From: a virus | IMG/VR virus record: IMGVR_UViG_3300030060_005751 | Coordinates: 1 to 44,715 of that record | Length of the DNA stretch: 44,715 nucleotides | Direction: 5' to 3' (one strand) | Part shown: one piece after another, positions 24,346 through 32,208 of the stretch | How positions within the stretch are numbered: the stretch's first letter is position 1 | How the letters are laid out: each line of letters begins with the position of its first letter | Made by a program: the position numbers and the translations under genes | The notes under the pieces: model-generated | Database searches by the model: none | Told to the model about the DNA's origin: nothing | The model's input: the letters and a program-made list of their open reading frames with translations, nothing else

Positions 24346-25440
24346 TTAAGTCCTCAGTATAAATTCAAAATCGTTGTCGTATATTATCTCTTGACCATCA
24401 TCATTATTAATCTTTATCAAAATCTTATAAGCACGATTAGGTTCAAAAGAATTTAGGTCTTGTTTAAAATAGTTAGAAGTTGTATCACAACTCATTGTTG
24501 TGTAAGCACTAAATGGAACAACTGATTCGTTTGTTGCCATATCTATGATAGAATAAGAACCTGAACCATGTGGTATAAAACTACCACTTACAGTTTGAAC
24601 TGATGTTGTAAATGATTTTTGTATATATCTTTTACGAGCACCAAATCTAAACTTAACAGTTTCAGTTTCTTTGTATGCTTCTCTAAAATGTATTGGATAT
24701 AAATAGTTTTCACTATTACCACTCACATCTAAAGAAGTTAAACTACCTGTATTTGAGCCAGTTGCTGGTAGATGGTCATCCCATTTAAGTTCTAATTTTG
24801 GAGAATAAATGGTGTTAGTTTGTCTTGAGAAAAATTTAAGGTCTTCAAAACTACCACTTGATGTTTCTCTACTACCAGAAAGTCTAAGTAGTACACCATA
24901 ATTATTGTTAGTCGAGTTAAACCATTTTTTAGCAATAGTTGTGATGTCCATGTTGATATCAGGCGACTCAGATGAAAATGCCTGTGTAACTTCATCCCCA
25001 GCAATATATGTACCACCCGCAGTAGCCCATTCTATCTCAGAAGCTCCTTCTCTGTTTTGTCTAAACTTCCAACTACATCCATCTGTTGTTTTTGGAACAT
25101 CTGACTCTTTACCAACACCCTCATCCCAAGATTCACTTATAGGATAAGCAGCGATTGTATACTCTTCACTTAAACCACTTGTACCTTCCGTTTCGTATAG
25201 TCTAAGATTAACTTTATAATCATTAGGTAAGACAGATGAACTAATATAATTTTCTATTTCTGTGGCATTAAACTGAACAAGAATACGAGTTGGATGGTGA
25301 AATGCCCTATCAAAAAAAACTTTTTTTAGTTCAAGAACTTCGTCTTGCCCAACATTTTTGTCTTTGAAATCTTCACCCGTAAGTTCATTTGAACCACTAT
25401 TAATAAAAGTGTCCTTAGTTGTAAAAAAATATCTATGCAT
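24346..25440 (-). CDS. DNRLRE/CBM96-like domain tail protein
   Basis: 364 residues. The N-terminal 215 residues match the DNRLRE-domain layout: D-T-F-I-N near the start, F-D...R-I-L-V-Q-F as the core strand, N-L-R-L-Y-E-T, P-I-S-E-S-W-D-E-G, M-D-I-T-T-I-A-K-K-W and G-V-L-L-R-L-S-G-S...Y-S-P-K-L-E-L-K-W. Such domains occur in secreted carbohydrate-binding proteins. The C-terminal half is beta-rich. The gene lies directly before the gp6-like gene, pointing to a baseplate-attached adhesin. 1-nt overlap at its start. Confidence 0.75.
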   Translation of the reverse strand: MHRYFFTTKDTFINSGSNELTGEDFKDKNVGQDEVLELKKVFFDRAFHHPTRILVQFNATEIENYISSSVLPNDYKVNLRLYETEGTSGLSEEYTIAAYPISESWDEGVGKESDVPKTTDGCSWKFRQNREGASEIEWATAGGTYIAGDEVTQAFSSESPDINMDITTIAKKWFNSTNNNYGVLLRLSGSRETSSGSFEDLKFFSRQTNTIYSPKLELKWDDHLPATGSNTGSLTSLDVSGNSENYLYPIHFREAYKETETVKFRFGARKRYIQKSFTTSVQTVSGSFIPHGSGSYSIIDMATNESVVPFSAYTTMSCDTTSNYFKQDLNSFEPNRAYKILIKINNDDGQEIIYDNDFEFILRT

Positions 25441-27374
25441 TATACTACCTTTCCATATATGTCTTGATTAGAATTTTTCAACTCAAATACCGATGGTGTT
25501 ATTGATGGTCTATAAACTCCATCCACAAGAGCATTTTCAAAATTATATTGAAATCCATAGTCTGTTTCTCCACCAGATACAGCTTCCCCATCTCCTTGTA
25601 AATTATATAATTTTCTACCACTAGCATATTCATCGGTGCCATCTTGAAATAGTTTTAGTTCTTTAACTCCGATTACACCATCTAACCCTAAGATATTATA
25701 TTGTAAATCATTGAGATTTATTGATTGTCTAAACTGCATTTTTTCTATCTTAAAGAAATCTTTTATTACTTGAATTACATTTAGTTTCACTTCTGTTAGA
25801 TTAAATCTTCTATCACCATTAACTACGAATCTAACACCAAAGTTTACTACATAGCCAGAATATAAAGAATTTCTTATTGTAAATCCAAAATCTACCTGAT
25901 CGTTTACCATTCTAAACTGACTCAGATAAGTAGAAATATTTTGTAATACAAGTTGTGGTGTTTGGACTAATTGTTTATTTTGATTATAAGAAAGAGTAGA
26001 AACTAAAAGAGTTCCACCATCCAATCTTTCAACATAACACTTAGCAATACTACCAAATTTTTGTGGAAGAGATAATATTCTTGCCTGATAATCTTCTTTA
26101 GTTACACAACGAAGTTGAGAAGCAAAGAAAGCAGAAGCATTGTTTCTTATCTCATCTACTGTTTGACCATCTGTCCCACCAACACTTGGTTCATCATTTG
26201 TTACGGTTATGGAAACACCAGCTGGTGAGTTATTTACAGTTGTAAGTTCTCCGGCTTGAATATTCGAATCAGCTCCACCGCCAACTCTATAAGTAAAAGT
26301 TAGTGCCGTGTTAGATGGTGTTTCACCTAAGTTAAGGTTGTTACCTATGGTGGTGTTTCCAAAACTACCTATATCAGATAGATTTACTCCATTTATCGTT
26401 ACACCAGCTTGTTCCACAGGATCTACGTTTGAACCAGAGTTACTAAATCTAAATAATCCATTTCCAAATTGTACTTTATATGTTTGTGTATCTTCGTCAA
26501 ATTTAGATGTGAATTTTTTATTTGTCTTTATATATTCAGCAACATAAGGTATGGGTATGGATGAAACAGTATCAGTAGATTCACCTTGGTCATAAGCAGA
26601 TGTTCTAACACCAGATGTTGTTTCTTCATTTGAATCACTATAGTGAGTTTCTTTTAAAACTTTTTCTTGTGCTAAATAATCTACTTCATACCATTTTTGA
26701 CCTGAGGCATCTTCACATTTAATTATTTCAATTACATCATCCTCACCCAAGTCTAACTCTAAAAATTTAGTCGGACTTGTTACATTAAATGTTTTTGTTT
26801 TAGTTTGACCAGACACAGCTCTTACAAATCTTGTTAAAGTATATGAACTAGCTTCTCCATTACCATCAAGTATCGGAGCACTTACAGCAGGATCACCTGA
26901 ACCACTTGCTGTAAAATCTATTTCATCAGTTGTTTCAAAAAGAATCTGTGAGTCTATGTTTGAAGCAATCTGTAATCCACTATCTATCGAGGATGGAGCT
27001 TCACCAAATAAAGGTTCGCCTGTTGTTCCGTCAGCATTTATTGTTGTCTCTACTTTTAACTTAACAACCGATGGTGTTTTGTTTGGAGTTTTATATCCAA
27101 GAAATTCTGACAACCTACGGATGTTTCTTTTTTCTGTTGCTGTTGCTAATAAATTTTCTTTGTAATTATAATCTATGTAATAAGAAAGTACATCACCTAC
27201 ATAACTCGACAACTCTATCAACATCATACCAGGTGATGTTTCGTTAAAGTCTTTGTATGTATCAGGAAAGTAAGATTTAGTATACTCAATCAAATCAGCT
27301 TTTATTGAACTAAAATCTTTACTTGTGTAGTTCACATTCGTTGGTACTAATTTTTGTTTCTCTGTATATGCCAT
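25440..27374 (-). CDS. gp6: Baseplate wedge subunit, gp6/baseplate J-like
   Basis: 644 residues from the ATG at 27374 (a longer reading to 27446 lies inside the gp25 gene and is unlikely). The N-terminal segment Y-T-S-K-D-F, F-N-E-T-S-P-G-M-M-L-I-E-L-S-S-Y-V-G-D and L-S-E-F-L-G-Y is the hallmark of T4 gp6-like wedge proteins. The middle has a beta-rich insert and the C-terminal third has F-R-M-V-N-D-Q-V-D-F-G-F and R-F-N-L-T-E-V-K, as in baseplate J proteins. gp6 dimers form the wedge core and change shape on contraction. It starts 1 nt after the gp25 stop. Confidence 0.9.
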   Translation of the reverse strand: MAYTEKQKLVPTNVNYTSKDFSSIKADLIEYTKSYFPDTYKDFNETSPGMMLIELSSYVGDVLSYYIDYNYKENLLATATEKRNIRRLSEFLGYKTPNKTPSVVKLKVETTINADGTTGEPLFGEAPSSIDSGLQIASNIDSQILFETTDEIDFTASGSGDPAVSAPILDGNGEASSYTLTRFVRAVSGQTKTKTFNVTSPTKFLELDLGEDDVIEIIKCEDASGQKWYEVDYLAQEKVLKETHYSDSNEETTSGVRTSAYDQGESTDTVSSIPIPYVAEYIKTNKKFTSKFDEDTQTYKVQFGNGLFRFSNSGSNVDPVEQAGVTINGVNLSDIGSFGNTTIGNNLNLGETPSNTALTFTYRVGGGADSNIQAGELTTVNNSPAGVSITVTNDEPSVGGTDGQTVDEIRNNASAFFASQLRCVTKEDYQARILSLPQKFGSIAKCYVERLDGGTLLVSTLSYNQNKQLVQTPQLVLQNISTYLSQFRMVNDQVDFGFTIRNSLYSGYVVNFGVRFVVNGDRRFNLTEVKLNVIQVIKDFFKIEKMQFRQSINLNDLQYNILGLDGVIGVKELKLFQDGTDEYASGRKLYNLQGDGEAVSGGETDYGFQYNFENALVDGVYRPSITPSVFELKNSNQDIYGKVV

Positions 27375-27375
27375 T

Positions 27376-27852
27376 TTAATATGCTCCACCAGTTTCTTGT
27401 GTTGTTGATTCTCCACCACCAACACCATCAAATGTAACTTGAACACTTTCTAAACTATTGGGTGCTCTTCTTATATTAAATTCTATATTAATTTTTGTTT
27501 GATTTGCCTCGTTTCTTCGTTCTACATTTATATTTCTTAACTCGACAAAAGGCAACCATCTTTCAAACACATCTACAATATTATTTTCTATTTGTATTGT
27601 TAAGTCTTCGGTCATAGGTTCAAACAAAAGGTTTCTTAAATTCATTCCCAAGTTTGGTTGAAATAATCTTTCACCTTGATTAGTTTGTAGAAGAAGTTTA
27701 ATATTGTTTTTTATAGCATCTATCGTTGTCTTTGTAGTTTTAAAATATCCATCGCCATTACCAACTCTACCAAAAGGAAAGTCAATCCCTACAGACACTC
27801 TTGTATCTTGGTCTTCTACAAATCTATCTTTTCTTCTGTCTAGTATTGGCAT
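27376..27852 (-). CDS. gp25: Baseplate wedge subunit gp25-like
   Basis: 158 residues. The gp25/TssE-like core is clear: A-I-K-N-N-I-K-L-L-L-Q-T-N-Q-G-E-R-L-F-Q-P-N-L-G, then L-L-F-E-P-M-T-E-D (the E-P motif that docks the sheath), and a C-terminal strand pair with I-N-I-E-F-N-I-R-R. In T4 this protein joins the sheath to the wedge and starts sheath growth. The C-terminal tail is Gly/Thr-rich. 1-nt overlap with the upstream gene and 1-nt gap to gp6 downstream: classic order. Confidence 0.93.
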   Translation of the reverse strand: MPILDRRKDRFVEDQDTRVSVGIDFPFGRVGNGDGYFKTTKTTIDAIKNNIKLLLQTNQGERLFQPNLGMNLRNLLFEPMTEDLTIQIENNIVDVFERWLPFVELRNINVERRNEANQTKINIEFNIRRAPNSLESVQVTFDGVGGGESTTQETGGAY

Positions 27853-28211
27853 TATACAATTCCGCTTTTGTCTCTGTTTATATTCTTATCAACTTTAACC
27901 ACAGACTGAAGAGAGTTTGGTGTGTCTGTAATACCCTTTGGATTATCTTGACTGACTTTGACTGATACTTGTAAAGGATTAACATTAGGACCTGCTGCTG
28001 TTTGTATTGTACCAGGTAAAATAATAGTATCAGCTTTTAAGTCGTGAACTCTAAAAACTAAGTCGTCAATATAATCTCTTATTGCCATGGCTAATTGTTC
28101 CGATAATACCTTTACCTTTTCACCACCCTCTTCAGAAACTTTAAAGTTCTTATCCTTTGTGGGTGTTAAATTCTGCAACAATGCAGTTTCTATAGCAGAT
28201 TTAAGCGCCAT
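27852..28211 (-). CDS. Small baseplate-region protein of unknown function
   Basis: 119 residues. The N-terminal half is helical (A-I-E-T-A-L-L-Q-N-L and L-S-E-Q-L-A-M-A-I-R-D-Y-I-D-D-L-V); the C-terminal half is Pro/Asn/Val-rich. It lies between the gp5-like and gp25-like genes, overlapping both neighbours. Position suggests a hub or wedge accessory protein. The family is not recognised. Confidence 0.75.
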   Translation of the reverse strand: MALKSAIETALLQNLTPTKDKNFKVSEEGGEKVKVLSEQLAMAIRDYIDDLVFRVHDLKADTIILPGTIQTAAGPNVNPLQVSVKVSQDNPKGITDTPNSLQSVVKVDKNINRDKSGIV

Positions 28212-28629
28212 TCTTAAACCTTGCCTTTTCTTCTACTTTTTGCATTACTTGTGAATAATCTTTGTTAAGAGCATTTGCCAGATGTTCAGGTAATCCTTGA
28301 GTATTTTCTGTTACAGATTGAACTTGTGGTTCTTCGGTTATTTTTTTCCAATCATCATTTGCTGCTGTTTCAGCAAGAATATCATTTAATATTGCATCTT
28401 TTGTTAGTGCAGTATTAGTTGATGGTAATGTCGGAGTCGGAACTCGTGACTGAGTATTTGTTTTTTCAGTCGAAGATGCGGTAAGTTGTGGCGCTCTATC
28501 TTCTACTATACTATTAGATCTACTTCTAACTAACACTTCATCTAACTTTTTTTCAAGTGCAGAAAATTTATAATCTAACTCTTCTCTTACTACTTCTCTT
28601 ATTAACTTCTTAAATATATTAACCTTCAT
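28201..28629 (-). CDS. Small helical baseplate-region protein
   Basis: 142 residues. The N-terminal 35 residues form a charged amphipathic helix (F-K-K-L-I-R-E-V-V-R-E-E-L), then a Ser/Thr/Pro linker and a helical C-terminus with L-P-E-H-L-A-N-A-L-N-K-D-Y-S. This layout occurs in several marine phage hub-region proteins, but the function is unknown. It overlaps the gp5-like gene by 11 nt and the next gene by 11 nt. Confidence 0.75.
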   Translation of the reverse strand: MKVNIFKKLIREVVREELDYKFSALEKKLDEVLVRSRSNSIVEDRAPQLTASSTEKTNTQSRVPTPTLPSTNTALTKDAILNDILAETAANDDWKKITEEPQVQSVTENTQGLPEHLANALNKDYSQVMQKVEEKARFKNGA

Positions 28630-29872
28630 TGTTCTGTTCCCTCTTGTTTATTTCTATAAAATGGTGTTTACTTAAAAATCGTGTTCTCTTTCCTACTATG
28701 TTATCATCTTGATAAATTTTATTTTCATCTTCCTCTCTTGTTTGTAGTTCATCAATTAAATTTTGTATTCTTTGAAACATCGGCTCTGAGTTTTGGTCAA
28801 CAAATGGAATCGGAACTCCTTGAACTAATGCTCTTGAATCTTGTAATATATTCATAATATCTAATAATAATGCTCTCAGTTCATCACCTAATACCAACGG
28901 TTCTTTTTTAGACTTTGCTGGTACTCCTAAATAAATATTACCAGAATTAATAACTGAGTTACCTTGATTGTTTAATGTGAAATTCTTTTTAGCACCAAAA
29001 TTTATATTTCTCTGTGATGATACAGTAAAATCTCCTTGTGGATCTCTAGCATCAAATGTTATCTTATCAGATGCTATTATTATTTGATTAAATGTAGTTC
29101 CTTCATCTAATTTACCATAATCATAATTAAATACTTCTTCTGTGTTATCATTACCTAAATTTAATTTAAAAAGAGGATTGTCATTTTCTGTTAATATATC
29201 TGTTGATAATCTAAATCCACTATTAAGAGTAAAGTTTTCTTCTAAAGAGCCATTTGATAACATCGATACTATTGAACCTCTGCTCAATCCTTCTTCAGTA
29301 TTTGTATTAGCATTACTTATATTTAAAGTTGGAAATACACTTCTTGAACCTATTCTAATACCATTACCATGCCTTCCCTCTAATATTAAATCAGAGTGTT
29401 TAGATGTTTCATTGTCACCTAATAAATCTATAGTCTCATTTCTTCTTTTCCCTAATTTTTTTACTCTATCAAATGGATAATCAGTTCCATAACCAGACTT
29501 TGTATCCACATCCTCTTTTCTATCAAAACCTCTACTTTCTAATTTACTGCTATAAAAATTAGCATATGAAAAATTAGGATTATTAAAAGTATTTAAAGGT
29601 CCCATATAATAAAACTTTTTTGATATCAATGTAAATAAAACAATATCACCTCTGGTTATAGAGTCACTTATGCCTCTAAATAAAGGTCTAGCTTTTACTT
29701 TTCTGTGAACAGTAGGTAGTGTCGTATTAAAAGGTTTTAACTCAACTATCTGAGATGATTGAAATTCTTCATCTTGTTTATCGGTTTGACTTAAAAAAAC
29801 CTTATTAACAAATCCTAAATTAAACTCTATAGATTTAGTTGCTAAATCATCAAAAATTCTACCTAAAGGCAT
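28619..29872 (-). CDS. gp5: Baseplate hub/spike protein, gp5-like without lysozyme domain
   Basis: 417 residues. An N-terminal OB-like part (V-K-A-R-P-L-F-R-G-I-S-D-S-I-T-R-G-D-I-V-L-F) is followed by the motif D-L-I-L-E-G-R-H-G-N-G-I-R-I-G-S-R and a repetitive strand region with N-I-N-F-G-A-K-K-N-F-T-L-N-N-Q-G-N-S-V, as in the spike beta-helix of gp5/VgrG-type proteins. No lysozyme domain is visible, unlike T4 gp5. It probably forms the central trimeric spike below the tail tube. Peptidoglycan cutting may be supplied by another protein. TAATG coupling at the start. Confidence 0.8.
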   Translation of the reverse strand: MPLGRIFDDLATKSIEFNLGFVNKVFLSQTDKQDEEFQSSQIVELKPFNTTLPTVHRKVKARPLFRGISDSITRGDIVLFTLISKKFYYMGPLNTFNNPNFSYANFYSSKLESRGFDRKEDVDTKSGYGTDYPFDRVKKLGKRRNETIDLLGDNETSKHSDLILEGRHGNGIRIGSRSVFPTLNISNANTNTEEGLSRGSIVSMLSNGSLEENFTLNSGFRLSTDILTENDNPLFKLNLGNDNTEEVFNYDYGKLDEGTTFNQIIIASDKITFDARDPQGDFTVSSQRNINFGAKKNFTLNNQGNSVINSGNIYLGVPAKSKKEPLVLGDELRALLLDIMNILQDSRALVQGVPIPFVDQNSEPMFQRIQNLIDELQTREEDENKIYQDDNIVGKRTRFLSKHHFIEINKREQNNEG

Positions 29873-30270
29873 TATGAATCACCATACTTTTGTCTTATCT
29901 CAGTCATATCAACCATGTCGTCTTTCTTCTTCTGTAAGTCTTCTGCTACATCTTCTAAAGAAGCCATTAGTTGTTCTTTTTCTTCTTCTGATAAAAATCC
30001 AACATCACTTTCATCTACAGTTTGCTTGGACATTATCCTCTGATATAGAGTGGCTAGTTTGACAAGGTTGTCATCATTCTTGATACCCACATCCATTAGT
30101 TCCTTAATAATAGGACCTACGATAGCGATATCTTCAATACCTTGTATGTAACCATGTACCTCTTGGATTAACAAGTCGATTTGAGTTTTCTTTAACTTGT
30201 TATTCTCGTATATCTCTTGGGATAAATCCGAGAAGTTTTTGTCACCGAATATTTTTATATCATTGTCCAT
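29872..30270 (-). CDS. Helical virion-region protein of unknown function
   Basis: 132 residues, acidic, nearly all helical, with coiled-coil potential at about 100-125. No known motif. It leads the long structural operon from 30270 to 12062. TATATTTATA ends only 3 nt before the ATG, with no clear ribosome site, so either translation is leaderless or the transcript begins further upstream. Confidence 0.72.
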   Translation of the reverse strand: MDNDIKIFGDKNFSDLSQEIYENNKLKKTQIDLLIQEVHGYIQGIEDIAIVGPIIKELMDVGIKNDDNLVKLATLYQRIMSKQTVDESDVGFLSEEEKEQLMASLEDVAEDLQKKKDDMVDMTEIRQKYGDS

Positions 30271-30273
30271 ACA

Positions 30274-30283
30274 TATAAATATA
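30274..30283 (-). promoter_or_regulatory. Start-proximal TATATTTATA element (candidate late promoter)
   Basis: Exact third copy of the 10-mer seen at 2984 and 12039, placed in the 27-nt gap between the sigma factor gene and the structural operon. The plus strand reads TATAAATATA. Confidence 0.38.
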
Positions 30284-30297
30284 GTATGGTTACAATA

Positions 30298-31005
30298 TTA
30301 CACTAAAGAACCTGTATATCTTAGGTTATCTATGTGACCTCTTGTAAGCACTTCTTCTTGGATTTTAGGATATATTTTACGGAATGTATTCGTAATCTGA
30401 GTTATTTTAGATGTTTTAACATCTGTCATCTCACGAATCATTATATAGATTGCTTTCTTATTAAAGTTATCTATGTTATCTTTATTTCTACAAAGATATA
30501 ATATAGACTCAGCAATTTCTCTGTCTTGGTCCTTTGGAAAGAGTCTTTCTATATTTGACTCAAAATAATCAATAGTCTTTTTAAATACATCAGATGATGG
30601 ATTTTTGTTTATAACTTCATCATCATGACCGTGGTCATATAAAACATCTATGTCGTCATGTATCTTCATCTTCTTATAGTTAGCATTATTATTTAAGATA
30701 AGATAATTTTTTGCTACCACAGAAAAATAACTAAAAGCTTTACTCCCCTTTGTTTCATCAAATTTGTGCATGTTAAGAACAAGGTTAGAAACAACCTCTT
30801 CTTGTAAGTCTCTAAACCCATAACTAAAATAACTAAACTTAAAAGTATTAATTATATTTTCTGCTAACTTAAGAAATGCTGTATGTATTTCCTCAGTATA
30901 AATTTTATTTCTCTCTGATGGGCTACCAGAGTGATTATATCTTACAATAGCATCGTGTACAGGTGTACCAAAATATATTTTACTTTTCTTTCGTCTCTTT
31001 TTCAT
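30298..31005 (-). CDS. gp55: gp55-like late sigma factor
   Basis: 235 residues from the ATG at 31005, which has a GAGG ribosome site; an upstream TTG at 31026 is less likely. Residues about 58-120 resemble sigma-70 region 2: Y-G-F-R-D-L-Q-E-E-V-V-S-N-L-V, K-F-D-E-T-K-G-S-K-A-F-S-Y-F-S-V-V-A-K-N-Y-L. The N-terminus is very basic. A helical C-terminal part has no clear region 4, as in T4 gp55, which recognises only the late -10 element. It overlaps the end of the membrane-protein gene upstream by 26 nt. It is expected to direct late transcription of the structural genes to its left. Confidence 0.82.
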   Translation of the reverse strand: MKKRRKKSKIYFGTPVHDAIVRYNHSGSPSERNKIYTEEIHTAFLKLAENIINTFKFSYFSYGFRDLQEEVVSNLVLNMHKFDETKGSKAFSYFSVVAKNYLILNNNANYKKMKIHDDIDVLYDHGHDDEVINKNPSSDVFKKTIDYFESNIERLFPKDQDREIAESILYLCRNKDNIDNFNKKAIYIMIREMTDVKTSKITQITNTFRKIYPKIQEEVLTRGHIDNLRYTGSLV

Positions 31006-31270
31006 TTTCTTCAACCTCGGTTTCAAATAAATTATCTAAGTCTTTTCCAAGTTGTTTTACTTCTTCAAAGAAGAAACCAACCTCATCGTCTGATTCAAAT
31101 GTACCTTTATCGTCTATTACTTTAAGTTGAAGTTTTATTGATTCTATTGTATTGCTTATGTTTAGTATTATGTTTTCGTATGCGGTGATACGGCGTAATG
31201 CGTAAAAAGTTACTATTCCTAAAAAGGTAGCAACAATTCCTAATGTAACTGTAATAATGTAATGTAACAA
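30980..31270 (-). CDS. Small single-pass membrane protein
   Basis: 96 residues starting with TTG directly after the upstream stop (TAA-TTG). One N-terminal transmembrane helix (about 3-24), then a basic patch and a long acidic coiled-coil cytoplasmic part (30-96). Such proteins often sit next to gp55-like genes in marine phages, but the function is not known. It overlaps the sigma gene start. Confidence 0.68.
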   Translation of the reverse strand: MLHYIITVTLGIVATFLGIVTFYALRRITAYENIILNISNTIESIKLQLKVIDDKGTFESDDEVGFFFEEVKQLGKDLDNLFETEVEENEKETKEK

Positions 31271-31414
31271 TTATGACTCTAATTCGATAATTTTATTATC
31301 TATTAAATCTATGACTTCTATAAGTATTTCGTTTTGGTCTTCTTCATGGTGTGTATCTATTTCTAATAACAAAGCTTTTAAATCTTCTAAAAAGATTATC
31401 ATCTCGTGATTCAT
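31271..31414 (-). CDS. 47-residue acidic helical protein
   Basis: Begins MNHEMIIFLEDLKALLLEID and ends I-I-E-L-E-S. The start overlaps the upstream stop as TAATG and the stop abuts the next start codon, so the frame is held by translational coupling on both sides. Amphipathic helices with Leu/Ile repeats suggest a small coiled-coil dimer. No family recognised. Confidence 0.65.
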   Translation of the reverse strand: MNHEMIIFLEDLKALLLEIDTHHEEDQNEILIEVIDLIDNKIIELES

Positions 31415-31743
31415 TAAGCATCTCCTACTATTTGACTAAAGAGTTGAAAAAGTTCTTCATCATCCCACTCAACTAACTCTTCAATATGTTTATCTATTGT
31501 CGAAACCATATCTTTCAAATGACCATCTTCGAATTGTTGCATCGTCTTATTATACAATTCAGGATTTTCTATTTCTAAGACATCAAGTATTTGATTTATT
31601 AAATCATTGGCATCTGTAAGATTCTTACGAACCTTATAAAACATTTCTTTATGTCTTGATTGCTCAATTTCTAATGAATCTAAACGACTCATTATGAAAG
31701 ATAATACTTTAATGATTTGTTCGTTATTTTCTTTTATTTCCAT
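31414..31743 (-). CDS. Coiled-coil protein of unknown function
   Basis: 109 residues from the ATG at 31743; a TTG at 31773 would add ten residues but lacks a ribosome site. The sequence is helical (L-S-F-I-M-S-R-L-D-S-L-E-I-E-Q) with an acidic C-terminus. A TATTTATGA element lies just upstream of the ATG, similar to the candidate late elements. Function unknown. Confidence 0.7.
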   Translation of the reverse strand: MEIKENNEQIIKVLSFIMSRLDSLEIEQSRHKEMFYKVRKNLTDANDLINQILDVLEIENPELYNKTMQQFEDGHLKDMVSTIDKHIEELVEWDDEELFQLFSQIVGDA

Positions 31744-31807
31744 ACACTCATAAATATTCTGCCATTCAACCAAATCACTTATATTTAAGTATTAAGATTT
31801 TAGATTT

Positions 31808-32044
31808 TTAATACACATCCATTCCAATATCACCTAATGTTTTTAAGTCTTCACGACCATCACATTCGGAGTAATCATTAACAGCAATGTCATCTAATTC
31901 ATCCTCATTAAAGTAATCAAGATTAACTCTCTTGTTTTCTTTATAATTAGGAGTAGATGATGAATGTTTATCCATAGACTTCATTTGTCTTTTATCATCT
32001 GCTGTTAATTCAAATTGAGAAATATCAATTGTTTTAGTTTTCAT
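31808..32044 (-). CDS. Small acidic protein of unknown function
   Basis: 78 residues, Asp/Glu/Lys-rich and probably partly disordered, with D-E-L-D-D-I-A-V-N-D-Y and a C-terminal L-G-D-I-G-M-D-V-Y. It has a clear AAGAGG ribosome site and its own promoter at 32177-32205 with a structured 130-nt leader. Family not recognised; an early regulatory or anti-host role is possible from context only. Confidence 0.7.
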   Translation of the reverse strand: MKTKTIDISQFELTADDKRQMKSMDKHSSSTPNYKENKRVNLDYFNEDELDDIAVNDYSECDGREDLKTLGDIGMDVY

Positions 32045-32076
32045 GTTTAACCTCTTGTTTTATTATTTAAATTTTA

Positions 32077-32126
32077 GGGGCATAGAAGAAAGGAAGAAAG
32101 AACTATGCCCCATAAGAACCTCTTAT
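32077..32126 (-). promoter_or_regulatory. Structured leader with pyrimidine-loop hairpin
   Basis: On the minus strand ATAAGAGGTTCTTAT (6-bp stem) is followed by GGGGCATAG...CTATGCCCC, a perfect 9-bp stem whose 17-nt loop is all C and T. No T-run follows, so it is not a standard terminator. The loop contains CCTTTCTT, complementary to purine-rich ribosome sites. Confidence 0.55.
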
Positions 32127-32176
32127 AAATGAGATTCAATTCTTTGAGAACGATAACCTATTTAAGTATCCATAAT

Positions 32177-32205
32177 AATATACAAACAAATAACCATTAA
32201 GTCAA
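32177..32205 (-). promoter_or_regulatory. Early-type promoter TTGACT-17-TATATT
   Basis: -35 TTGACT at 32200-32205, 17-bp spacer, -10 TATATT at 32177-32182, preceded by AATGC. It drives the gene at 32044. One of a family of near-identical promoters in the right part of the window. Confidence 0.8.
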
Positions 32206-32208
32206 GCA

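Noticed and set aside
27375-27446. Extended start of the gp6-like gene at 27446
   Set aside because: The extra residues lie inside the gp25 gene in another frame and do not resemble gp6; the ATG at 27374 gives the usual N-terminus.
31743-31773. TTG start at 31773 for the coiled-coil gene
   Set aside because: The ATG at 31743 is a better start; the extra residues carry no ribosome site upstream.
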